Positions 1 to 6,240 of a stretch of 6,872 nucleotides of DNA are shown one piece after another. The DNA comes from Candidatus Dormiibacterota bacterium. Lineage in GTDB: Bacteria > Chloroflexota > Dormibacteria > Aeolococcales > Bog-877. The notes beneath the pieces are model-generated. The model made no database searches, was not told the DNA's origin, and saw only the letters and a list, made by a program, of their open reading frames with translations. The stretch covers positions 1,630 through 8,501 of the forward strand of contig PLDE01000034.1 of NCBI GenBank assembly GCA_003135035.1, given 5' to 3'. How positions within the stretch are numbered: position 1 is the stretch's first letter; each line of letters starts with the position of its first letter. The position numbers and the translations under genes were made by a program.

Positions 1-314
1 GCGATCGAGCGGTCGACGTGCGTCTCGGCGGCGAAGTTGACGATCGCGCCGGCGCCCGCGAGCGCGTGGTCCACCGCCTCCGGGTCCTCGATCGCGCCGT
101 GAACGAACGCGAAACGCGCGTCAGCCTCGAGGTCGCGCAAACTCTCGCGGCTGCCGGCGTAGGTGAGCTTGTCGAGCACGGTCACCGCGTAGCCCTCTCC
201 CTCCCCCAAGAGTAGGCGTACGAAGGCCGATCCGATGAAGCCCGCCCCGCCGGCCACCAGGATCCGTCGGGGTATCCCCGGGCCGGCCGGCGCTAGCGAC
301 CACGCTTGAGCCAC
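1..314 (-). CDS. rmlB: dTDP-glucose 4,6-dehydratase, N-terminal part (runs off the left edge)
   Basis: RmlB converts dTDP-glucose to dTDP-4-keto-6-deoxyglucose with bound NAD in the cytoplasm; it is the second step of dTDP-rhamnose and other dTDP-deoxysugar pathways. About 104 codons are present. Reading from the start, a 17-residue lead (VAQAWSLAPAGPGIPRR) precedes the Rossmann fold: ILVAGGAGFIGS at residues 18-29 gives the GxxGxxG dinucleotide site, DKLTYAG follows at the end of the second strand, and FAAETHVDRSI near the window edge matches the family's AAESHVDRS segment. The catalytic Tyr/Lys region lies beyond the window. The GTG start at 312-314 directly abuts the TGA of the upstream gene and is in the same frame; the next possible start, GTG at residue 20, would delete the first beta strand, so it is rejected. 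No clear ribosome binding site is seen, so translation is probably coupled. Most family members begin only a few residues before the Rossmann strand, so the proline-rich lead is unusual. Alanine codons favour GCG more than in the neighbours. Confidence 0.93.
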   Translation of the reverse strand, partial: MAQAWSLAPAGPGIPRRILVAGGAGFIGSAFVRLLLGEGEGYAVTVLDKLTYAGSRESLRDLEADARFAFVHGAIEDPEAVDHALAGAGAIVNFAAETHVDRSI

Positions 315-893
315 TCAGATGTTCTCGATCGACCAGTCGAAGCCGATCCGGGGGTCGTTCCAGGGGATCCGGCCCTCGTCGGGCTGGTCTCGGTTGTAGG
401 CCTCGGTCACGTAGTAGCAGAGGAGGAGGTCCTGGAGGTCGAGGACCTGATAGCCGTGCGCCACCAGGGGCGGGATCGCGATCATCTTGGGGGAGTTCTG
501 GCCCGCCACGAGCACCTGGGTCCGGCCGGCGCTGGCTGAGTCCGGGCGCAGGTCGACCAGCACCACCCGGGCATTGCCCTTGACGATGTCCCAGTAGTCC
601 CACTGCCGTCGATGCCAATGGAAGGCCTTGATCAACTCGGGAGGGTTGCCCCCCCGGGCATAGGCCAGAGAGCGCGACATCTGGGCGAACCCGTGCTCGG
701 GCAGGAAGGGCCGCCCCTCGTCGTCGACGTCGCCGCGCCTCAGCTGCTCGAGGAAGTAGCCCCTCTGGTCGGCATGGACTTGCAGGGTCTTGACCATGAC
801 CCCCTCGATGCGACCCTGGCGCTCGCCGGGGGGAACCGTCCGCATCGAGTTGAGGACCGATTCCGCATCGGCGCTGAGCGCTTGCCATGCCAT
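315..893 (-). CDS. RmlC-like cupin (dTDP-4-dehydrorhamnose 3,5-epimerase family, non-canonical)
   Basis: The 192-residue protein has the RmlC cupin outline. DQRGYFLE (42-49) matches the family's DERGFFxE, KAFHWH (89-94) matches RGLHFQ and keeps the base His as H92, VLVDLR (111-116) and AHGY (145-148) are conserved, and WNDPRIGFDW (178-187) is the typical late motif. Canonical RmlC epimerises C3 and C5 of dTDP-4-keto-6-deoxyglucose. By hand alignment to Salmonella RmlC, the catalytic Lys73 position is D99, the Arg of RGLH is Lys, Asp84 is Val110, and the protein stops about seven residues before the position of Asp170, the partner of the base His. The catalytic Tyr is plausibly Y160. A roughly 30-residue N-terminal extension is present. 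The ATG start is chosen because GGAGGTC lies 6 bases upstream; later Met codons fall near or inside the first strand. It lies 22 bases after rmlA and abuts rmlB. A sugar-nucleotide epimerase or isomerase of altered chemistry, or a binding protein, are both possible; the family call is firm, the reaction is not. Confidence 0.85.
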   Translation of the reverse strand: MAWQALSADAESVLNSMRTVPPGERQGRIEGVMVKTLQVHADQRGYFLEQLRRGDVDDEGRPFLPEHGFAQMSRSLAYARGGNPPELIKAFHWHRRQWDYWDIVKGNARVVLVDLRPDSASAGRTQVLVAGQNSPKMIAIPPLVAHGYQVLDLQDLLLCYYVTEAYNRDQPDEGRIPWNDPRIGFDWSIENI

Positions 894-919
894 CAGCTCG
901 ACCTCCAGAGAGTGCTCAT
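893..919 (-). other. Eight-codon mini-ORF bridging rmlA and the rmlC-like gene
   Basis: An ATG at 917-919 overlaps the TGA of rmlA as ATGA and reads MSTLWRSS before a TGA at 893-895, which in turn shares a base with the ATG of the rmlC-like gene as TGATG. The ribosome binding site of the downstream gene lies inside it. The arrangement could let terminating ribosomes re-initiate and so couple the two genes, but at this length it could be chance, and it has no ribosome binding site of its own that I can see. Confidence 0.25.
900..906 (-). promoter_or_regulatory. Strong ribosome binding site of the rmlC-like gene
   Basis: On the minus strand GGAGGTC sits 6 bases before the ATG at 891-893. It is the best Shine-Dalgarno match among the genes in the window and fixes the start of the rmlC-like gene at residue 1 rather than at the internal Met codons 17 or 33. 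Confidence 0.7.
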
Positions 920-1977
920 GCCAGGCTGACTCGCGAGTGGTCGCCGAGCATGAGCTTGTGGGCCTGAGGCCGGGTGTCGCTCTTCTCGATCACCACGTCG
1001 CGGCCGATCAGGGAATCTTCGATCTTGCCGACGCCCCTGATGGCTGTGTTCTCCAGCACGATCGAGTGCTCGATCTCGCTGCCCTCCAGGAGGACGTGGT
1101 GGTAGAGGGCGGTGAAGGGGCCCACGAAGGAGTCGACCACCCGGGTGTGGGCCCCGATGATGGCGGGGCCGCGAATGGTGCTGCCAATCACCTCGCTTCC
1201 CTCCTCCAAGATCACCTTGCCGAGGAGCTTGGAGTCATCGGCGACTCGCCCCTCTCGACGCTCAGGGAGCATGTCCAGCACCACCCGGTTGCACTCCAGC
1301 AGATCGTCCATCTTGCCGGTGTCGACCCAGTTTCCGGTGACCACGTGGGGGATCACCCGGCGGCCATGGTCGATCTCCCATTGGATGGCGTCGGTGATCT
1401 CCAACTCGCCCCGCTCGGAAGGGGCGATCGCGTCCACCGCCTCCAAAATACCCGACTGGAACAAGTACACCCCGACCAGAACCAGGTTGGAGCGTGGGGA
1501 CTTGGGCTTCTCGGTTAGCCGCACCACCTGCTCCCCGGCCAGCTCGGCCACGCCGAAGCGTTCGGGATGGTCCATCTCTTTGAGCAGGATGAGGGCGTCG
1601 GGGCGCTCGCGCTGGAACTGATCGACCACCCCGGTGATGCCTCCGGTGATGAAGTTGTCGCCGAGGTACATGACAAAGTCCGAGTCGGCGAGAAAGTCCC
1701 GGGCGGTCGCCACCGCGTGGGCCAGGCCCATCGGCGCGAGCTGCGGGATGTACTCCACCCGCGCTCCAAAGCGGGAGCCGTCGCCGACGGCTCGACGCAC
1801 CTCCTCGCCGGTGTCTCCGACCACGATGCCGATCTCGGTGACGCCAGCCTCGACCAGCGCCTCCAGGCCGTAGAAGAGGATCGGCTTGTTGGCGATCGGG
1901 ACAAGCTGCTTGGCGCCGGTGTGGGTTATCGGCCGAAGCCGGGTCCCCTTGCCACCGCTGAGGACCAACCCCTTCAC
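916..1977 (-). CDS. rmlA: Glucose-1-phosphate thymidylyltransferase, long form (RmlA/StrD type)
   Basis: RmlA joins dTTP and glucose-1-phosphate into dTDP-glucose with release of pyrophosphate, the entry step of dTDP-deoxysugar synthesis. The 353-residue protein opens with the nucleotide-binding GGKGTRLRP (8-16), followed by ANKPILFY (29-36), the Gln/Gly segment PQLAPMGLAHAV (78-89), the metal-binding YLGDN (104-108, D107), FGVAEL (141-146), EKP (156-158), GELEITDAI (190-198) and NWVDTGKMDDLLECN (216-230). From about residue 250 come hexapeptide-like turns (GSTIRGPAIIG, DSFVGPFTAL, SIVLENTAI, DSLIGRDVVI) that form a left-handed beta-helix. Length and the helix tail place it with the long RmlA family, which includes StrD of streptomycin synthesis, not the roughly 290-residue allosteric RmlA of enteric O-antigen loci. 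The start is GTG, since the reading starts right before the nucleotide-binding strand; no Shine-Dalgarno is seen, but TAGCCT lies 7 bases upstream. It follows a 67-base gap and precedes the rmlC-like gene by 22 bases. Confidence 0.95.
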   Translation of the reverse strand: MKGLVLSGGKGTRLRPITHTGAKQLVPIANKPILFYGLEALVEAGVTEIGIVVGDTGEEVRRAVGDGSRFGARVEYIPQLAPMGLAHAVATARDFLADSDFVMYLGDNFITGGITGVVDQFQRERPDALILLKEMDHPERFGVAELAGEQVVRLTEKPKSPRSNLVLVGVYLFQSGILEAVDAIAPSERGELEITDAIQWEIDHGRRVIPHVVTGNWVDTGKMDDLLECNRVVLDMLPERREGRVADDSKLLGKVILEEGSEVIGSTIRGPAIIGAHTRVVDSFVGPFTALYHHVLLEGSEIEHSIVLENTAIRGVGKIEDSLIGRDVVIEKSDTRPQAHKLMLGDHSRVSLA

Positions 1978-1984
1978 GGGGCCC

Positions 1985-1990
1985 AGGCTA
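1985..1990 (-). promoter_or_regulatory. Possible -10 element for a leaderless rmlA transcript
   Basis: The minus strand reads TAGCCT, then GGGCCCC, then the GTG start of rmlA. TAnnnT hexamers 7 bases before the start codon mark leaderless transcripts in Actinomycetota and Deinococcus. There is no Shine-Dalgarno here and no recognisable -35. A hexamer of this loose form can occur by chance, so it rests mainly on the matching geometry at 6233-6246. Confidence 0.3.
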
Positions 1991-1997
1991 GCAGCTT

Positions 1998-2021
1998 CGA
2001 GACCTCGGTCTGAGGCTCTCG
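1998..2021 (-). other. Hairpin in the gap between the phosphosugar transferase and rmlA
   Basis: On the minus strand CGAGA-G-CCTC-AGACC-GAGG-TCTCG forms a 9-base-pair stem with one bulged G and a 5-base loop. It sits centrally in the only gap of more than 25 bases inside the glycan gene run. No T-tract follows, so it is not a standard intrinsic terminator; it could be an RNA processing or stabilising element, an attenuator, or an operator-like dyad (AGACC-GA-GGTCT lies within it). Confidence 0.4.
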
Positions 2022-2044
2022 GCTTGGTCGAGCGAGCTGGCTTT

Positions 2045-3517
2045 TCAATATGCGTGACGGTGAAAGAGCAGCCGCCAGGGAGTCAGCAGAAGGATCTTGA
2101 TGTCGAAGGCCAGCGACCAGTTCTCCACGTAGTAGAGGTCGTAGAAGACCCTCTCCTCGATGCTGCTGTCCTGGCGCAGGTCGTTTACCTGGGCCCAGCC
2201 GCTACAACCGGGCGCCACCCGCAGTCGCTCCCGGTAGCGAGGAACCGTCCGATCGAAGGCCCGCATCTGGGTCTCGCGGACGCTGAGCGGGCGGGGCCCG
2301 ACCAAGCTCATCTCCCCCATCAAGACGTTCCACAGTTGGGGTAACTCGTCCAGGCTGAAGCGCCGCAAGAACCGCCCCACCGGAGTCCTTCGGATATCGC
2401 CCAGAGTGGTCGTGATCGAGGCCGCGTCGCTCTCGGCGTCCTTGACCATCGAGCGCAGCTTGCAGATTCGGAAGATGCGACCATCGCGCCCGAGTCGCTC
2501 CTGCCGAAAGAAGGGCGCCCCCGGCGAGGTGACGCTCACCGCTACGGCGCAGACCGCCACCAAAGGAAGTGCCGGCACCGCCAGCAGCAGGGTGCCGACC
2601 AGGTCAAAGGCGCGCTTGAGCACCAGATTGAAGCCGACCAGGCGGCTGGGCTGCAGCCCAACCAAGGGCAGACCAGCCACCTCCTCAGTGGAGGCGCCGC
2701 TCGTCATGATCTCCAGGACGTCGGGCACGATCTTCACCTCCGCCCCCGCGCCGAGACAGTCGGCCGCCAGCCGGAGGACCTCTTCGTGAGCGGCGCCGCT
2801 GAGAGCCAGCACCACGGTGTCGACCCGCTCCCGCTCCACGAGGCGAGCCAGCCCGGTGTCGAGCGGGTACTCGGCGAGCACCGGATCGACGGCCGACGGA
2901 CGCGCCTCCGGGCCGACTCGGACCCGACCCACCACCTGGTAGCCGTACTCGGGGAACATGCGCAGCCGACCGAGCAGGAGATCCGCGACCAAGCCCGAGC
3001 CAACCACCAGGACCCGACTGCCGCCCACCCCGCTGCGAAGGAGTGAACTCTGCAGCAAGCGGATCAGGGCTCTCTCCACGAAGAAGAGGACCAGCGCCGC
3101 GATCGCGGCGTCAGCCAGCACCAGCCGGGAATAGGGGAAACCCCGGTAGAGACCCTCGAAGGCGAGCGCCACCACCACGAAGAGGGCGACCGACCCGGCC
3201 GAGCCCATGATCTCGTCAACGAAGGTCTGACCTAGGCTGAGCCGGTAGCGCCCGGTGAAGGCGAAGGTGAGCACCCAGAGAGCCGCCACCACCGGCACCG
3301 CCAGGAGATAGGCGTTGAAGCTGGGGATGTGGTTGCCGGGGATCGGCACCCCGGATACGTAGAAGCGGTACTGGTACCCGAGCAGAGCCCCCCCGGCGAC
3401 TGCCAGGGCGTCTCCAATCACCCGCAGGATGACCACGGGCAGACGCTGGCGCAGCCGATGCCGCGCTGCCCCGGCTACCTCCAGAGAACGGAGGAGGGGT
3501 TCGCTGTCAGCCGCCAC
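2045..3517 (-). CDS. Polyprenyl-phosphate hexose-1-phosphate transferase (WcaJ/WbaP type)
   Basis: The 490-residue inner-membrane enzyme moves a hexose-1-phosphate from a nucleotide sugar to undecaprenyl phosphate, the first membrane step of a surface glycan. The N-terminal part has about four membrane segments (near 27-48, 68-88, 106-122, 132-148). A cytoplasmic Rossmann-like domain follows, with VLVVGSG (169-175). After another hydrophobic segment (about 304-328) comes the catalytic bacterial sugar transferase domain: KRAFDL (301-306), FRICKLRSM (349-357), RRFSLDELPQLWN (385-397) with the Asp-Glu pair at 390-391, GEMSLVGPRP (401-410), RVAPGCSGWAQVN (433-445) and DLYYVENWSLAFDIKIL (460-476). 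The usual PGITG is PGCSG here. The GTG start overlaps the end of the flippase gene by 11 bases and has GGGGGA 5 bases upstream. The sugar cannot be told from the sequence; glucose or galactose are usual for this family. Confidence 0.93.
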   Translation of the reverse strand: MAADSEPLLRSLEVAGAARHRLRQRLPVVILRVIGDALAVAGGALLGYQYRFYVSGVPIPGNHIPSFNAYLLAVPVVAALWVLTFAFTGRYRLSLGQTFVDEIMGSAGSVALFVVVALAFEGLYRGFPYSRLVLADAAIAALVLFFVERALIRLLQSSLLRSGVGGSRVLVVGSGLVADLLLGRLRMFPEYGYQVVGRVRVGPEARPSAVDPVLAEYPLDTGLARLVERERVDTVVLALSGAAHEEVLRLAADCLGAGAEVKIVPDVLEIMTSGASTEEVAGLPLVGLQPSRLVGFNLVLKRAFDLVGTLLLAVPALPLVAVCAVAVSVTSPGAPFFRQERLGRDGRIFRICKLRSMVKDAESDAASITTTLGDIRRTPVGRFLRRFSLDELPQLWNVLMGEMSLVGPRPLSVRETQMRAFDRTVPRYRERLRVAPGCSGWAQVNDLRQDSSIEERVFYDLYYVENWSLAFDIKILLLTPWRLLFHRHAY

Positions 3518-4982
3518 CGTCGTCCCCCACTACCGGCTGCAATCGCCGACCCAGGCTGGAGCGGATGGTTCTCAGTTCGGCGGACGAGACGCCACCAGTG
3601 ACAAAGAGTGCACCCAGGTAAATCAGGCCGGCCAAGATTGCCACCAAAAAGACATTGAGCTGGGAGAAGAGTCCCATGACACCCGCCATCAACGCTCCGG
3701 AAACCAGGATCGGCAGGAGCGGTCGTGCCCAGGGCAATCGGTACTCCAGCCGGCGCCGCACCATCCAGTAGCCGGCCACCAAGAGGAAGACCTCGGTGAG
3801 CACGGTGGCCCAACTGCTGCCAAGATAGCCGGTCGCCCGAGGAAAGATGGGGATGAGGATGAAGTTGAGGGCGACATTGACGACGATGCTCATCACCGAC
3901 AGGATCACGCTGTCCATCTGGCGATCCATCGCCCCCAAGCCGAAGACGAAGGTGCTGTTGACGAACATGAAGACGATCGCCAGAGCAAGGATCTGCAGCG
4001 CCGGAGCAGCCTGTGGGTAGACACTGATGAAGGGGGCACTGAGAATCGGCGCCGCGCCAAAGCCGAGCACCACCGCGAAGGGCATGGCCAGGGCGGCGAG
4101 CAGACGGATGGTGGCGGTGTAGGCCTGGCGCATCGACGCGATCGCTTCCAGGTGGACAACCGAGAGAGTCGGGAAGACGGCGTTCATGATGGTTTGCGGG
4201 ACGAACGAGAGCCCATCTAAGAACTTGTAGGCGGCCGTGTAGTAGCCCACCTCAGTGAGAGGACGCAGGACGCTGAGAATGACCACGTCGATGCGGAAAT
4301 AGACGGTGTTGAGGAAGAAGACCATGGCGAAGGGCAGCGCCATCTTGAGCAGCCTCCGGGCCAGAACCGGGTCAAAGTGGACGGTGGGCACGAAGTAGCG
4401 GCGGGCGATCACCAGATATGCATAGACGCAGGTCACCGCATAGCTGAGCGCGTAGACCCAGAGGTAGTCGCCTACCCCGAGATGGGCCCGGGCCACGAAG
4501 AAGGTGCCCGCCAGCAGGATCACCGCCTCAGACATGGTGGCCACCGCTTCGTAGCGCATCTCTTGGGTGGCGTAGAAAGTGCTGCGGAGGACGTTGGCCA
4601 CGCTGGTCGCCACCTGGAGGACGAAGGCGGGAATCACCAGGGCCATGAACCCAGGTCCCTTGCCGGCAACCAGCGCCAGCAGGACCAGGCTGCCCAGGCT
4701 TAGCAGAAAGAGGGGGATCTTAGCCGCCAACACCGCGGCCAGGTAGGTCTTCATCTTGCTGTGGTCGCGGCTCGCCTCGCGCAGGTAGACGATCTGGAGG
4801 CCGAGGTCACCGACGATGCTGGACAAGGTGCTCAGCACCACGACCAGGCTGAACTCCCCATAGAGCCTGGCCCCCAGGGTGTGCTGCTGGAGCAGGAAGG
4901 CGGCCAGGACGAAGACCTTGGAGGCGGTCCTAGCCACGAAGAGAATGGTGGTGCTGCGGACTGCCCGTTGGGCCATGCTCAT
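3507..4982 (-). CDS. Wzx-like lipid-linked oligosaccharide flippase (MOP/MVF superfamily)
   Basis: The 491-residue protein is almost wholly hydrophobic, with about 14 likely membrane helices (for example 11-31, 42-66, 82-106, 111-133, 172-193, 212-230, 292-313, 326-350, 358-380, 388-408, 421-438, 442-463). The opening, with TILFVARTASKVFVLAAF and LGARLYGEFSLVVVLSTL in the first two helices, and YYTAAYKFLDGLSFVPQ (247-263) in the middle are typical of the polysaccharide synthesis/Wzx family, which moves undecaprenyl-linked sugars from the cytoplasmic to the outer face. Length fits the family. The ATG at 4980-4982 is chosen, with a second in-frame ATG two codons on; no ribosome binding site is visible, and the gene begins 9 bases after the TAG of the ligase-family gene, so coupling is likely. 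Its 3' end overlaps the phosphosugar transferase gene by 11 bases. The substrate cannot be read from the sequence. A MurJ-like lipid II flippase is less likely given the neighbours. Confidence 0.9.
   Translation of the reverse strand: MSMAQRAVRSTTILFVARTASKVFVLAAFLLQQHTLGARLYGEFSLVVVLSTLSSIVGDLGLQIVYLREASRDHSKMKTYLAAVLAAKIPLFLLSLGSLVLLALVAGKGPGFMALVIPAFVLQVATSVANVLRSTFYATQEMRYEAVATMSEAVILLAGTFFVARAHLGVGDYLWVYALSYAVTCVYAYLVIARRYFVPTVHFDPVLARRLLKMALPFAMVFFLNTVYFRIDVVILSVLRPLTEVGYYTAAYKFLDGLSFVPQTIMNAVFPTLSVVHLEAIASMRQAYTATIRLLAALAMPFAVVLGFGAAPILSAPFISVYPQAAPALQILALAIVFMFVNSTFVFGLGAMDRQMDSVILSVMSIVVNVALNFILIPIFPRATGYLGSSWATVLTEVFLLVAGYWMVRRRLEYRLPWARPLLPILVSGALMAGVMGLFSQLNVFLVAILAGLIYLGALFVTGGVSSAELRTIRSSLGRRLQPVVGDDGGG
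3523..3528 (-). promoter_or_regulatory. Possible ribosome binding site of the phosphosugar transferase gene
   Basis: The minus strand has GGGGGA 5 bases before the GTG at 3515-3517, inside the last codons of the flippase gene. It is a partial match to GGAGGA and supports the overlapping GTG as the true start. Confidence 0.35.
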
Positions 4983-4991
4983 GATCGGCGG

Positions 4992-6233
4992 CTAGGGAGA
5001 AGCCGGCTTGCGCCGGGGAAACTGCAAGTGCTTGCTGGCGGGGACCACCGCCACCGTGACCAGAGCGGCCAGAATCCACCACTCCGCAGCCAGGTCGTTC
5101 TTCCAGTAGGGGCTGTCCAGCAAGCCATGCACGAGGATGCCGACCCAGGCCAGGCTCAGGGCTACCGCCCAGGGATGCGCTCGTGGGCCCGCTCGGAGCA
5201 CTGGAACCAGATAGCGGACAAGCTCCACCAGGAAGCCGAGCAGAGCCACGAACCCAAGTACCCCGAGCTCCACCCAGAAGTCCAACTCCAGCTGGTCCGG
5301 GTAGACGTGGGTCTGAGTGGCCGTGTCGTGCACCTGCTTCCGGTAGGGGGTGATCGCGGTTTGGAAGCCGGCCAACCCGGAACCGGTGAAGGGGTGCGCC
5401 CCGATGAGGTCGACGGTGGCGTGCCAGAGCCGGGCCCGGGCCACCAGTGAGTTGGCGGGGCTGTTGGGGTTGAGTTCGTTGCTGATCCGGTGCCGAACCG
5501 GAGGCAGGATGACCGCAACCACGAGGGCGGCCAGACAAACCGCCAGCAAGACCCGGCGACGGGGATGGAGGGCGGCGGCCACGATCGCCAGCACTACCAG
5601 CGCCAACCAGGAACCCCGGCTCAGGGTGAGAACGTCGCCCAACCCGAGAAGGACCAAGGCGGCCCAGTGCAGGTTGCGGTGGCGCACCCCTCCAAATAGG
5701 GCCAGCCCCAGAGCCAGACCCACCAGCGGATCGAGGAAGATCCCGCCGAAGTTGTTGTTCGTCCAGAGCCAGGATGGCACCGGAGGCGCCACGTTGAGGT
5801 TGAGGGTGTGATTTGCGAGCGCGCCCGCCACCGCCACCGCCTGGGAGACGGCGACGACGAGCCCACTGACGTAGAGGCCATAGACGACTCGTTCCCAGTC
5901 CCAACTCGATCTGAGAACGTTGACCGCGATGAAGAAAAGGACCATGGGCTCAACGATGTAAGCCTTGGCAATGCCCAGCGCCTCCTGATGGTCTGGACTA
6001 GCGACAACCCCGATTACCGTGGCCAGCAGCAGGACTGCCACGATGACGCTGAACGGTGTATCCAGACGGGGCATCCGGCGTTGCAGCGCGCTCTCCACGA
6101 TGAACGCCAGCACAGTCAGCCCCAGCACGACTTCCAGGCCAGTGAAAGGCAACCGCCCCAAAAGGTGGCCGCGGAGAACATAGGCCGGCAGTGCCGCGGC
6201 GGTAAGGAAGACGCCTATACGACTCCACCGCAT
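4992..6233 (-). CDS. O-antigen ligase/polymerase family membrane protein (WaaL/Wzy type)
   Basis: The 413-residue protein has about 11-12 membrane helices and the marks of the O-antigen ligase domain family. LTLSRGSWLAL (202-212) is the conserved SRGxW helix, RARLWHATVDLIGAHPFTGSG (266-286, Arg/Trp then hP-GxG) opens the large outer loop, THVYPDQ (308-314) takes the place of the usual His-containing HxHN stretch, VELGVLGF (321-328) begins the next helix, and HGLLDSPYW (369-377) sits near the last helices. Such proteins polymerise undecaprenyl-linked repeats (Wzy) or transfer the glycan to lipid A or protein (WaaL, PglL), on the outer face of the cytoplasmic membrane. The sequence alone does not say which; next to a flippase and a priming transferase, polymerase is a fair inference. 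The ATG at 6231-6233 lacks a Shine-Dalgarno, but a perfect TATAAT lies 7 bases before it. It looks like the first gene of the glycan operon. Confidence 0.88.
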   Translation of the reverse strand: MRWSRIGVFLTAAALPAYVLRGHLLGRLPFTGLEVVLGLTVLAFIVESALQRRMPRLDTPFSVIVAVLLLATVIGVVASPDHQEALGIAKAYIVEPMVLFFIAVNVLRSSWDWERVVYGLYVSGLVVAVSQAVAVAGALANHTLNLNVAPPVPSWLWTNNNFGGIFLDPLVGLALGLALFGGVRHRNLHWAALVLLGLGDVLTLSRGSWLALVVLAIVAAALHPRRRVLLAVCLAALVVAVILPPVRHRISNELNPNSPANSLVARARLWHATVDLIGAHPFTGSGLAGFQTAITPYRKQVHDTATQTHVYPDQLELDFWVELGVLGFVALLGFLVELVRYLVPVLRAGPRAHPWAVALSLAWVGILVHGLLDSPYWKNDLAAEWWILAALVTVAVVPASKHLQFPRRKPASP

Positions 6234-6240
6234 CGGCGGG

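Noticed and set aside
315..317. TGA as a recoded sense codon joining the rmlC-like and rmlB frames
   Set aside because: Other genes in the window also end in TGA (rmlA, the flippase and the phosphosugar transferase) without continuing sensibly, so a recoded genetic code is not supported. Occasional readthrough remains open.
121..888. A 255-codon open frame on the minus strand overlapping the rmlC-like gene and rmlB
   Set aside because: Its translation is Arg/Gly/Pro-rich with no family motif, and the frame conflicts with two genes that show clear conserved motifs. It is a GC-rich frame shadow.
790..1518. A 242-codon open frame on the plus strand opposite rmlA
   Set aside because: Antisense shadow of a well-conserved gene. 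The product is rich in His, Asp, Leu and Val from reversed codons and has no ribosome binding site or motif.
3429..4220. A 263-codon plus-strand open frame opposite the flippase gene, giving a very acidic, Gln/Asp/His-rich protein
   Set aside because: This composition is what the reverse complement of hydrophobic codons (Leu, Val, Ala) gives. The flippase frame is the real one.
4930..5904. A 324-codon minus-strand frame overlapping the ligase-family gene
   Set aside because: Out-of-frame Gly/Arg/Pro/Ser-rich translation. The neighbouring frame has membrane helices and ligase-family motifs.
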